DNA from: Candidatus Delongbacteria bacterium
GTDB lineage: Bacteria; UBA4055
Assembly: GCA_003477045.1 (NCBI GenBank)
Contig: DMTS01000183.1
Span: 1 to 5,413 of the forward strand
Length of the DNA stretch: 5,413 bases
Direction: 5' to 3'
Both the position numbers and the translations under genes were made by a program. Each line of letters opens with the position of its first letter. The stretch's first letter is position 1. Below are positions 1-5,357 of the stretch, in pieces. The notes beneath the pieces were generated by a model. That model did no database searches. It was given only the letters and a program-made list of their open reading frames with translations, and was not told the origin of the DNA.

Positions 1-43
1 CATCATCAGGATACTAAACAGCTAAGCGCATGGAGGCAAAGAA

Positions 44-997
44 ATGAGCGAATGTTGCGATCACGATCATGATCATCACAAAAACGAACATCGGGACAAC
101 GAGCACAGCCATCATGAACACGGTCATGTTCACGGAAACATTTCAGCAACTAAAATATTTTGGGTCGCTCTTTTCAACCTCATTATTACTGTCACAGAGT
201 TCGCCGGCGGTTTAATTTCCGGCTCACTTGCTCTGATCTCAGACAGCGCTCATAATTTAAGCGATACAGCCTCGATCGTACTGAGTTATATCGGAATAAA
301 AATATCGTCTAAAGAAAAAGACGCAAAAAAATCCTTCGGATATAAACGCGCCGAAATAATTATCGCTTTCGTAAATTCATCCACGCTTGTAGCGATATGT
401 ATTTATCTTCTGTTCGAAGCCTATGACAGATTCATGCATCCTGAAACTATCAACACAAACCTTATGATCGGGATAGCTTTAATCGGACTTGCTGCAAATC
501 TTATCTCGGTCTTCATACTTGAGAAGGATGCGCATTCAAGCATCAATATCAGAGCTGCATATCTTCACATGCTCGGCGACACATTATCGTCAGTCGGTGT
601 TGTAGCCGGTGGTCTTGCTATCAAATTCTGGAACATGACCTGGATAGACCCGCTGATCACAGTGCTGGTTTCCCTGTTCATAATCCATGAATCATGGAAG
701 ATCGTAAAAAAATCTGTCGATATACTTATGCAGTCATCGGCCGACCTTGATTACGCTTCAATTCAGAAAGATATCGAGGCAATTACCGATGTAGCCAATA
801 TTCACCATGTGCACACATGGTATTCAAATGAGAAAACCATTTATTTTGAAGCTCATGTCGGTATTAATGACATAATGATATCCCAGACGAAGCCGATACT
901 GGATCAGATCGAAGCCCTGCTTAAAGTGAAATACGGCGTCAGCCATGTGACGATCCAGTTCGAAAATGATAAATGTTGTAACGGAGACTGTAAATAA
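44..997 (+). CDS. Cation diffusion facilitator (CDF) family divalent metal efflux transporter, CzcD/ZitB-like
   Basis: This is a 317-residue inner-membrane antiporter expected to export Zn2+ or related ions (Cd2+, Co2+) in exchange for protons. The N-terminus (about residues 4-30) is a Cys/His/Asp-rich cytosolic tail beginning MSECCDHDHDHH. About six hydrophobic segments follow, near residues 36-58, 61-84, 103-125, 139-159, 172-194 and 198-218. Both intramembrane metal-site motifs are present: H70xxxD74 in TM2 (SDSAHNLSD) and H175xxxD179 in TM5 (HMLGD). This HD-HD set is the one typical of zinc-type CDFs in family knowledge. The C-terminal cytosolic domain (about 230-310) has the usual HHVHTW stretch, and the protein ends in CCNGDC, a possible extra metal ligand. 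GGAGG at 32-36, 7 bases before the ATG, supports the start. It leads the cassette, with 17 bases to acr3. Exact metal specificity cannot be read from sequence. Confidence 0.93.
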   Translation: MSECCDHDHDHHKNEHRDNEHSHHEHGHVHGNISATKIFWVALFNLIITVTEFAGGLISGSLALISDSAHNLSDTASIVLSYIGIKISSKEKDAKKSFGYKRAEIIIAFVNSSTLVAICIYLLFEAYDRFMHPETINTNLMIGIALIGLAANLISVFILEKDAHSSINIRAAYLHMLGDTLSSVGVVAGGLAIKFWNMTWIDPLITVLVSLFIIHESWKIVKKSVDILMQSSADLDYASIQKDIEAITDVANIHHVHTWYSNEKTIYFEAHVGINDIMISQTKPILDQIEALLKVKYGVSHVTIQFENDKCCNGDCK

Positions 998-1014
998 AAT
1001 CTTCGAGGTTTTCA

Positions 1015-2067
1015 ATGAAAGATAAAAATACAGGCATAAGCTTTTTTGAAAGATATCTTACCCTATGGGTGATCGGGTGTATGATCGTCGGTGTGATGAT
1101 CGGAAAATTTCTGCCTGCTATACCTGAATTTCTAGGTAAATTTGAATATGCGAAGGTATCTATACCGATCGCAGTTCTGATCTGGCTCATGATCTATCCT
1201 ATGATGATGAAGGTGGATTTTACCAGCATCAAGAATGTAGGGAAAAATCCGCACGGGCTTTATGTTACTTGGGTAACGAACTGGCTGATAAAGCCGTTCA
1301 CGATGTATTTTATCGCATGGTTTTTCTTTTATGTAGTATTTAAATCTTTGATCTCAGTTGAACTTGCGAAAGATTATCTCGCTGGAGCTATACTGTTGGG
1401 TGCTGCTCCCTGTACGGCAATGGTGTTCGTCTGGAGCCATCTGACTAAAGGAAACGCGGCTTACACAGTCGTTCAGGTAGCTACGAATGACCTGATAATT
1501 CTGATCGCGTTCACTCCAATAGTTGCTTTTCTCCTCGGCATCGGCGGAATAACCATACCATGGGATACTCTGCTTTTATCGGTTGTTCTGTTCGTCGTGA
1601 TCCCTCTTGCGGGCGGGATGATAACAAGATCAAGCGTGATAAAACATAAAGGTTCAGACTATTTCAACAACATCTTCATTCCCAAATTCGGCAATGTTAC
1701 TATAATCGGACTTCTTCTTACGCTTGTGATCATTTTCTCGTTCCAGGGCGATGTTATTCTAAACAATCCTCTGCATATCCTGCTTATAGCCGTTCCTCTC
1801 TCAATACAAACTTATCTGATCTTTTTTATAGCCTATTTCTGGAGCAAAAAATGGAAGCTCAGACATGATATTGCAGCTCCTGCCGGGATGATCGGCGCAT
1901 CGAATTTCTTTGAACTCTCAGTAGCTGTCGCGATTTCATTATTCGGACCGCAATCTCCGGTTGTGCTTGCTACGATCGTCGGAGTTCTTGTTGAAGTGCC
2001 GGTAATGCTCAGCCTTGTTATGATCGCAAATAAAACAAAAATATGGTTCCCGGAGGGGTTAAAATGA
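1015..2067 (+). CDS. acr3: Arsenite efflux permease, ACR3 family
   Basis: This 350-residue polytopic membrane protein of the BART superfamily (ten helices in the family) expels As(III) using the proton motive force. Family hallmarks are visible: MIYPMMMKVDF near residues 59-69, LGAAPCTAMVFVWSHLTKG at 128-146 with the essential membrane cysteine at C133, VQVATNDL at 153-160, and GASNFFELSVAVAISLFG at 294-311 with the conserved glutamate at E300. These match the Cys and Glu known to be required in characterised Acr3 proteins. Length is normal for the family. The start has GAGG at 1005-1008, 6 bases upstream. The TGA stop overlaps the ATG of arsC, so the two are probably translationally coupled. 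The protein ends normally at this TGA, which shows that TGA is an ordinary stop in this genome; that matters for the selenoprotein call at 4633-5352. Confidence 0.96.
   Translation: MKDKNTGISFFERYLTLWVIGCMIVGVMIGKFLPAIPEFLGKFEYAKVSIPIAVLIWLMIYPMMMKVDFTSIKNVGKNPHGLYVTWVTNWLIKPFTMYFIAWFFFYVVFKSLISVELAKDYLAGAILLGAAPCTAMVFVWSHLTKGNAAYTVVQVATNDLIILIAFTPIVAFLLGIGGITIPWDTLLLSVVLFVVIPLAGGMITRSSVIKHKGSDYFNNIFIPKFGNVTIIGLLLTLVIIFSFQGDVILNNPLHILLIAVPLSIQTYLIFFIAYFWSKKWKLRHDIAAPAGMIGASNFFELSVAVAISLFGPQSPVVLATIVGVLVEVPVMLSLVMIANKTKIWFPEGLK
2052..2056 (+). promoter_or_regulatory. Ribosome binding site fixing the arsC start
   Basis: GGAGG lies inside the last codons of acr3, 7 bases before the ATG at 2064. 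It selects 2064 over the upstream in-frame ATG at 2043, which would place this site inside the arsC reading frame. Confidence 0.8.
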
Positions 2068-2489
2068 AAAAGATTCTATTTGTATGTATCCACAATTCTG
2101 CAAGAAGCCAGATGGCTGAAGCTTTTCTGAATTCGATGGAGCTGAAAAATATTCAGGCAGAAAGCGCAGGCTTGGAAGAAGGACACCTGAATACTATAGT
2201 GGTAGATGCTATGAAAGAGATCGGAATAGATATTTCTGAAAACAAATCAAAATCCGTTCAGAGTTTTATTGATGACGGCAGACATTTTGATTATGTAATC
2301 ACAGTATGCGATCAGGCATCGGGCGAAAGATGCCCGTTCTTTCCGGGAAGCGCTTATAAAAGGCTTCACTGGTCATTCGATGATCCTTCAAAACTTGAAG
2401 GCACTTATGATGAAAAAATTGAAAAGGTCAGAAAGCTCAGGGATGAAATAAAAAAAGCCGTTGATGAATTCGTTTTTTCTTTGCATTAA
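2064..2489 (+). CDS. arsC: Arsenate reductase, thioredoxin-coupled (low-molecular-weight phosphatase fold)
   Basis: This 141-residue cytosolic enzyme reduces As(V) to As(III), which the upstream ACR3 pump then exports. The phosphatase-like loop C8-I-H-N-S-A-R14 (CX5R) holds the nucleophilic cysteine. C82 and C90 in the segment VCDQASGERCP supply the cysteine relay that ends in a disulfide reduced by thioredoxin in the pI258-type family. HWSFDDP at 102-108 is another family signature. An in-frame ATG lies 21 bases upstream at 2043, but the ATG at 2064 is preferred: it has GGAGG at 2052-2056 with 7-base spacing, it forms the ATGA overlap with the acr3 stop, and its MKKILFVCIHNSARSQ start matches relatives. 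The C82-C90 spacing is one residue longer than I recall for the S. aureus enzyme. No ArsR gene is visible beside it. Confidence 0.95.
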   Translation: MKKILFVCIHNSARSQMAEAFLNSMELKNIQAESAGLEEGHLNTIVVDAMKEIGIDISENKSKSVQSFIDDGRHFDYVITVCDQASGERCPFFPGSAYKRLHWSFDDPSKLEGTYDEKIEKVRKLRDEIKKAVDEFVFSLH

Positions 2490-2509
2490 GCTGTTAGAAA
2501 CATTGTAAT
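2481..2509 (+). promoter_or_regulatory. Possible sigma-70 type promoter for the K+ channel / CNBD gene pair
   Basis: TTGCAT (2481-2486, 3 of 6 to consensus) and TGTAAT (2504-2509, 5 of 6) are separated by 17 bases and lie at the arsC end and in the 47-base gap before the channel gene. They would allow separate expression of the channel pair. The -35 match is weak, so simple read-through from the arsenic cassette remains possible. Confidence 0.3.
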
Positions 2510-2525
2510 TCAACTATTAAACATC

Positions 2526-2530
2526 AGGAA
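2526..2530 (+). promoter_or_regulatory. Ribosome binding site fixing the K+ channel start
   Basis: AGGAA ends 6 bases before the ATG at 2537. It is only 3 bases from the TTG at 2534, so ATG 2537 is the better start. Confidence 0.65.
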
Positions 2531-2536
2531 AACTTG

Positions 2537-3679
2537 ATGAAATTCAGGCCGGTTAAAAAATTATGGCAGAAAGACATTGTAAAAATAGGAACGCTTCTGT
2601 TTTTCGTACTGCTACTCGCTGCTCTGCTTTTTGTCAATTTCGAAAAAGACATTAAATCACTTTTCGAAGCGGTCTATTTTGCGATAGTGACTGTCGGGAC
2701 TGTGGGATACGGCGATATAACTCCGAAAACCGTTCCGGGAAGGATTGTGACGATATTCCTTATTTTTTCAGGAATGATCCTTATTTCTTCTTTTACTGCT
2801 ACAATGTCGTCTATCCTGATATCAAAAAAATTAAAAGAAGGCCAGGGGGTGAGTAAAATTAAAGGGAAAAACTTTGTAATTTTATGCGGCTGGAACTGGA
2901 AAGCCGAATCGCTGATATCTTCGCTGATATCTTCCGGAATAAAGGATATTATTCTGATAAACGATTCCGATCCTTCACAAATGAACGCTGTCATCGAAAA
3001 ATTCTCTGATGCTAATGTAAAATTCGTCAAAGGAGATTTCGCGGATATAAACATTCTCGAAAAAGCAGGAATCGGCAACTCGAAGGGAGTAATAATTATC
3101 CCCGACAATTCTATGGCTTCTTCCCAGGGCGCTGATGAGAAAACGGTATTCGCTACCATGACGATAAAATCAATATCTGAAAAAATTAAGGTGCATGTTC
3201 AGCTGCTGAGGAATGAGACAGTGCCTTACATTCAGAGAGCTAAAGCGGACAATTACTTTATATCTGATAATACAGTACCCTTTTTTCTGACTTCGGCAAT
3301 AGTCAACCCCGGAATTTCAGATGTTATGAAAATGATGATGTCCTTTGAAGAAGGCAGCGCTATGTCAACGGTCGAAATTCCCAAAGATTTTATCGGAAAA
3401 ACATTCAGCGATCTTGCATTGCATTTCCGTTCGAAGTCAGGTGCAATCTTAATAGCCCTTGTTCAGATCCAGGATGTTCTGGAAATGAAGAATATTAATT
3501 CAAAGGATACAAGTTCGATAGATGCCTTTATAAAAAGAAAATTCGAAGAGGCCGGCAGACTTATAAAAGATCTTGATAAAGTAAAGATCCTTCTTAATCC
3601 AGAAGACTCTTACACTATAAAAAAATTCGAACTTGCTGTTTTACTGACGAATAACCGAAAATCAAAAGCCGGAGTGTAA
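2537..3679 (+). CDS. Two-TM potassium channel with cytosolic RCK (TrkA-N / TrkA-C) domain, MthK-like
   Basis: This 380-residue predicted tetrameric K+ channel has a first helix at about 15-35, a pore helix with selectivity filter T55-V-G-Y-G-D60, and a second helix at about 68-96 containing a glycine hinge (G79). An RCK Rossmann lobe follows from about 110 (KNFVILCGW) to 245, then a TrkA-C-like lobe from about 272 (VEIPKDFIGKTFSDL) to the end. The nucleotide-loop position reads CGWNWKAE instead of GxGxxG, as in MthK-type channels, so classic NAD binding is unlikely. By eye, the aspartate of the MthK calcium site has a counterpart (D190), but the two glutamates align with Q222 and L224, so the gating ligand may differ. 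A possible internal GTG start lies at codon 105. The CNBD gene follows 3 bases after the TAA. Physiological role (osmotic or membrane potential control) is inferred. Confidence 0.93.
   Translation: MKFRPVKKLWQKDIVKIGTLLFFVLLLAALLFVNFEKDIKSLFEAVYFAIVTVGTVGYGDITPKTVPGRIVTIFLIFSGMILISSFTATMSSILISKKLKEGQGVSKIKGKNFVILCGWNWKAESLISSLISSGIKDIILINDSDPSQMNAVIEKFSDANVKFVKGDFADINILEKAGIGNSKGVIIIPDNSMASSQGADEKTVFATMTIKSISEKIKVHVQLLRNETVPYIQRAKADNYFISDNTVPFFLTSAIVNPGISDVMKMMMSFEEGSAMSTVEIPKDFIGKTFSDLALHFRSKSGAILIALVQIQDVLEMKNINSKDTSSIDAFIKRKFEEAGRLIKDLDKVKILLNPEDSYTIKKFELAVLLTNNRKSKAGV
2836..2851 (+). promoter_or_regulatory. Possible internal ribosome binding site and GTG start for a separate RCK subunit
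   Basis: AGAAGG at 2836-2841 is followed after 7 bases by an in-frame GTG at 2849-2851 (codon 105), in the linker between the last membrane helix and the RCK domain. In MthK an internal start at the equivalent place (Met107) yields free RCK subunits that complete the octameric gating ring. The site could equally be chance. Confidence 0.35.
2909..2932 (+). repeat. Perfect 12-bp tandem duplication inside the channel gene
   Basis: TCGCTGATATCT occurs twice in a row, encoding SLIS-SLIS (residues 125-132 of the channel) in the first helix of the RCK Rossmann lobe. The frame is kept and the protein still fits the fold. Confidence 0.85.
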
Positions 3680-3682
3680 TTT

Positions 3683-4180
3683 ATGAGCGCAGTAAGCCAG
3701 AATTCTCTTTTTTTCAGTCTGAACAACGAACAGACCGAATATGTTATTTCTTTGATGGATGAAAAATTCTTTAAAAGCGGAGAAATTATAATACGCGAGA
3801 ATTCTACCGGAAATACTATGTATTTATTAAAAAAGGGCGAAATATCTATCGAGAAGGAACTCATTCCGCTTATCGAAGAATATAAACCCGGACCTGACGA
3901 CAAAAAGATAATAAGATTAAACGATTCTCAGAATATATTCTTTGGAGAAATGTCACTATTCGATCATTCTCTCAAACGGACAGCGACGGTAAAAGCTTTT
4001 ACCGATACTGAAGTTTTGATACTTAAAGCCGACGACTTTGAGAGGATCATTTCTGACAGAAAAGATATAGGTGTTATCATTCTTAAAAATATAGCTTTGA
4101 AACTCTCCAGAACACTTGAGACCAGCAACATAGAACTTTCAAAAATGATCACCGCGTTTACGCTTTCGCTGAAGTTATAG
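3683..4180 (+). CDS. Stand-alone cyclic-nucleotide-binding domain (CNBD) protein
   Basis: This 165-residue soluble protein consists of one CNBD of the CAP/PKA-R type. It opens with a helix (residues 14-28), then the beta-roll (KSGEIIIRENSTGNTMYLLKKGEISI, about 31-56). The phosphate-binding cassette spans about 87-105: F87-G88-E89 for the ribose and R99-T-A for the cyclic phosphate, both key residues present, so cAMP, cGMP or a cyclic dinucleotide could bind. Closing helices run from about 115 to 160. The loop before the cassette (about 60-84) looks somewhat long. There is no helix-turn-helix after the CNBD, unlike Crp/Fnr regulators, and no membrane segment. It starts 3 bases after the channel stop, with GGAG at 3671-3674 (8-base spacing), so it is almost certainly co-translated with the channel. 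A gating role is inferred from that context only. The ligand is not determinable. Confidence 0.9.
   Translation: MSAVSQNSLFFSLNNEQTEYVISLMDEKFFKSGEIIIRENSTGNTMYLLKKGEISIEKELIPLIEEYKPGPDDKKIIRLNDSQNIFFGEMSLFDHSLKRTATVKAFTDTEVLILKADDFERIISDRKDIGVIILKNIALKLSRTLETSNIELSKMITAFTLSLKL
3987..4004. repeat. Perfect 18-bp palindrome inside the CNBD gene
   Basis: CGGTAAAAGCTTTTACCG reads the same on both strands, with no loop bases or mismatches. It lies in codons for the stretch TVKAFTD just after the phosphate-binding cassette. A regulator site or chance are both possible, and nothing else in the window shares it. Confidence 0.6.
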
Positions 4181-4624
4181 CTATTTTATACCGTACTTCT
4201 TGACTTTTCCGCTTATCTCTTTCAGTCTGCCTGAATTTACCAATTCTTTCAAAGCATTCATGACTGCTCCGCTTCCGATTTTTCTGAAATCGCCGACTAT
4301 TTTCTCTTTTGTTTTTGGCGTGATCGCACAGTAATCTCTGATTTTCTCTTTTAAAATATCGGCTGAGTCCGGCAATTCTGATCTGTAATAGACTATTGTG
4401 TAGCCCTGATTTCGGTCAAGGTTTTCGCCGAATTCGATCCTTTTAAAGCAGGATTTATTTATATCAATAAAATTTCTGACGGCCGATCTGATCCTGCCGC
4501 CGACTCCGGTTGATCCGTAGCCATGAATAATTTTGAGGCTCTGCCCCTTATTGGAGTTATAAGTCCCGATAAAGTAGTCCAGAGCCTCGGTTACCGTCAT
4601 TTCATGAAGATCAATTTCAATCAT
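4181..4624 (-). CDS. Small MutS-related (Smr) domain protein with C-terminal helical region, possibly winged-helix
   Basis: This 147-residue protein has an Smr domain at about 1-80 with both signature motifs: D5-L-H7 (DLHEMTVTEAL) and H34-G-Y-G-S-T-G40, followed by the GGRIRSAVRNFI helix. Smr domains occur at the MutS2 C-terminus and as free proteins, and several are endonucleases acting on DNA or RNA. The second part (about 85-147, with DILKEKIRDYCAITPKTKEKIVG and AVMNALKELVNSGRLKEISG) resembles a winged-helix fold by eye, which is a tentative call. The ATG is 8 bases after the peroxiredoxin stop. The nearest SD-like bases (AGAGG, 4645-4641) are 16 bases away, too far for normal use, so translation may depend on coupling. 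No other plausible start exists because a stop lies just upstream in frame. Its TAG abuts the stop of the opposing CNBD gene. Confidence 0.85.
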   Translation of the reverse strand: MIEIDLHEMTVTEALDYFIGTYNSNKGQSLKIIHGYGSTGVGGRIRSAVRNFIDINKSCFKRIEFGENLDRNQGYTIVYYRSELPDSADILKEKIRDYCAITPKTKEKIVGDFRKIGSGAVMNALKELVNSGRLKEISGKVKKYGIK

Positions 4625-4632
4625 TATTCGAT

Positions 4633-5352
4633 TTATTTATCCTCTTCAGATACTTTCCAGACTTCCCAGACCTTGCCGACAAGGTTAATTCCGGGAGAAA
4701 GTACTGTTTTACCCGGTTTCCAGCCTGAAGGAGTCGCTTTTGTTCCTTTTGATTCTCTGACCAGCTGATACGCCTGTACCTGCCTGATAGTTTCAGACAC
4801 ATTTCTGCCGACGGGAGGTGTAAGCACTTCATAAGCCTGAACTACGCCGTCCGGATCAATGATAAATCTTCCGCGCGTCTCTACGCCTGCGTTCTCATCG
4901 TAAATTCCGTAAAGGGTTCCGACTTTCCCGCCCCCGTCAGACATCATTGCGTAGGGAACTCCGCCTTCCACCATTTTTTTGATCTCGTTATCGTTCCACA
5001 TTTTATGAACGAAAACGCTGTCCACGCTCATCGAAAGAACTTCAACGCCCATTTTTACGAACTCGGGATATTTAGCGGCAACTGCCGATATTTCCGTCGC
5101 TCAAACGAAGGTAAAATCGCCCGGATAGAAACAAAGAACGACCCATTTTCCGAGATAATCGGATAATTTTACATTAACGAATTTGTCGATATGGAACGCC
5201 GGAGCGGTAAAATCCGGAGCTTTCTGTCCAACTTTGATCATCGCTTTTTCCTCCTTTAGGATTTTGATTTCTTTTTCGATCTCTTTTTTCGGAGTCTCAC
5301 CGACCGGTCCGCCTGTGGGTCTTGCGCAATCGGGCTTGAATTCTTCAGCCAT
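4633..5352 (-). CDS. prxU: Selenocysteine-containing peroxiredoxin (AhpC/TSA family), read through TGA at codon 84
   Basis: One 239-residue peroxiredoxin, reducing H2O2 or organic hydroperoxides in the cytosol. The reading frame is open from 5352 to 4633 except for a single TGA at 5103-5101. Protein before and after it joins without gap into a normal family sequence: P77-G-D-F-T81-F-V-[TGA84]-A-T-E matches the PxxxTxxC active site, with TGA exactly at the peroxidatic cysteine. Further signatures are GVEVLSMSVDSVFVHKMW (102-119) and R160-GRFIIDPDG with the active-site arginine. The C-terminal resolving cysteine (VCPAGWKPG in AhpC) is replaced: ATPSGWKPG has T207. Residues 1-37 form a charged extension with C9 in DCARPTGG. 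Starts at 5352 and at Met38 (5241) both have strong ribosome binding sites. A SECIS-like hairpin follows the TGA. Sec peroxiredoxins are known (PrxU of Eubacterium acidaminophilum). A TGC/TGT-to-TGA error or a pseudogene is the alternative, but is less likely. Confidence 0.9.
5066..5103 (-). promoter_or_regulatory. Candidate bacterial SECIS element with the recoded TGA
   Basis: Reading the minus strand after TGA (5103-5101), a 5-base spacer (5100-5096) leads into a stem-loop. The lower stem GGAAATAT (5095-5088) faces AAATATCC (5073-5066) with two A-A mismatches. The upper stem is CGGC/GCCG (5087-5084 with 5079-5076), with a CT bulge on the 3' side. The apical loop AGTT (5083-5080) begins 18 bases after TGA and has G as its second base. 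These traits fit the known bacterial SECIS pattern: a small loop with a G in its first two bases, 16-37 bases from UGA, bound by SelB. Folding was done by eye. Confidence 0.75.
5250..5257 (-). promoter_or_regulatory. Strong internal ribosome binding site for a short peroxiredoxin form starting at Met38
   Basis: AAAGGAGG (5257-5250) sits 8 bases before an in-frame ATG at 5241-5239. From there the product would begin MIKVGQKAPDF, the usual N-terminus of AhpC/TSA peroxiredoxins. The bases also encode KEE in the extension, so chance cannot be excluded. Confidence 0.6.
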
Positions 5353-5357
5353 GAAAA

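Noticed and set aside
1..43. Tail of an upstream coding sequence at the window edge
   Set aside because: One frame stops at 23-25 and another at 15-17, but a few codons are too little to identify a gene.
115..132. Inverted repeat TGAACA...TGTTCA near the start of the CDF gene
   Set aside because: It lies in the His-rich repeat region where CAT/CAC/GAA codons make such matches likely.
939..1190. Minus-strand open frames over the CDF/acr3 junction and the other short antisense frames (824-1015, 3610-3903, 3964-4152, 4617-4832)
   Set aside because: All are shadows of real genes on the other strand, with no family resemblance or credible start site.
2316..2336. Two mutually exclusive small hairpins in arsC (GCATC/GATGC and CGGGC/GCCCG), resembling an RNA switch
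   Set aside because: Five-base stems in the middle of a coding region, encoding the conserved cysteine segment, with no downstream gene boundary or T-run. Chance is the simplest reading.
2674..3159. 161-residue minus-strand open frame inside the channel gene
   Set aside because: It is antisense to the clearly identified pore and RCK sequence, has no recognisable domain, and overlaps a gene with strong family motifs.
4633..5052. Separate small protein starting at the Met of MGVEVLSMSVDS
   Set aside because: It is the C-terminal part of the peroxiredoxin. Conserved sequence continues upstream in the same frame through 5100 to the TGA.
5101..5103. Genome-wide recoding of TGA (to Trp or Gly) as the explanation for the interrupted peroxiredoxin
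   Set aside because: acr3 ends at TGA (2065-2067) at its normal family length and overlaps the arsC start, and Trp codons in the other genes are TGG. Reading TGA as Trp or Gly would also destroy the active site.
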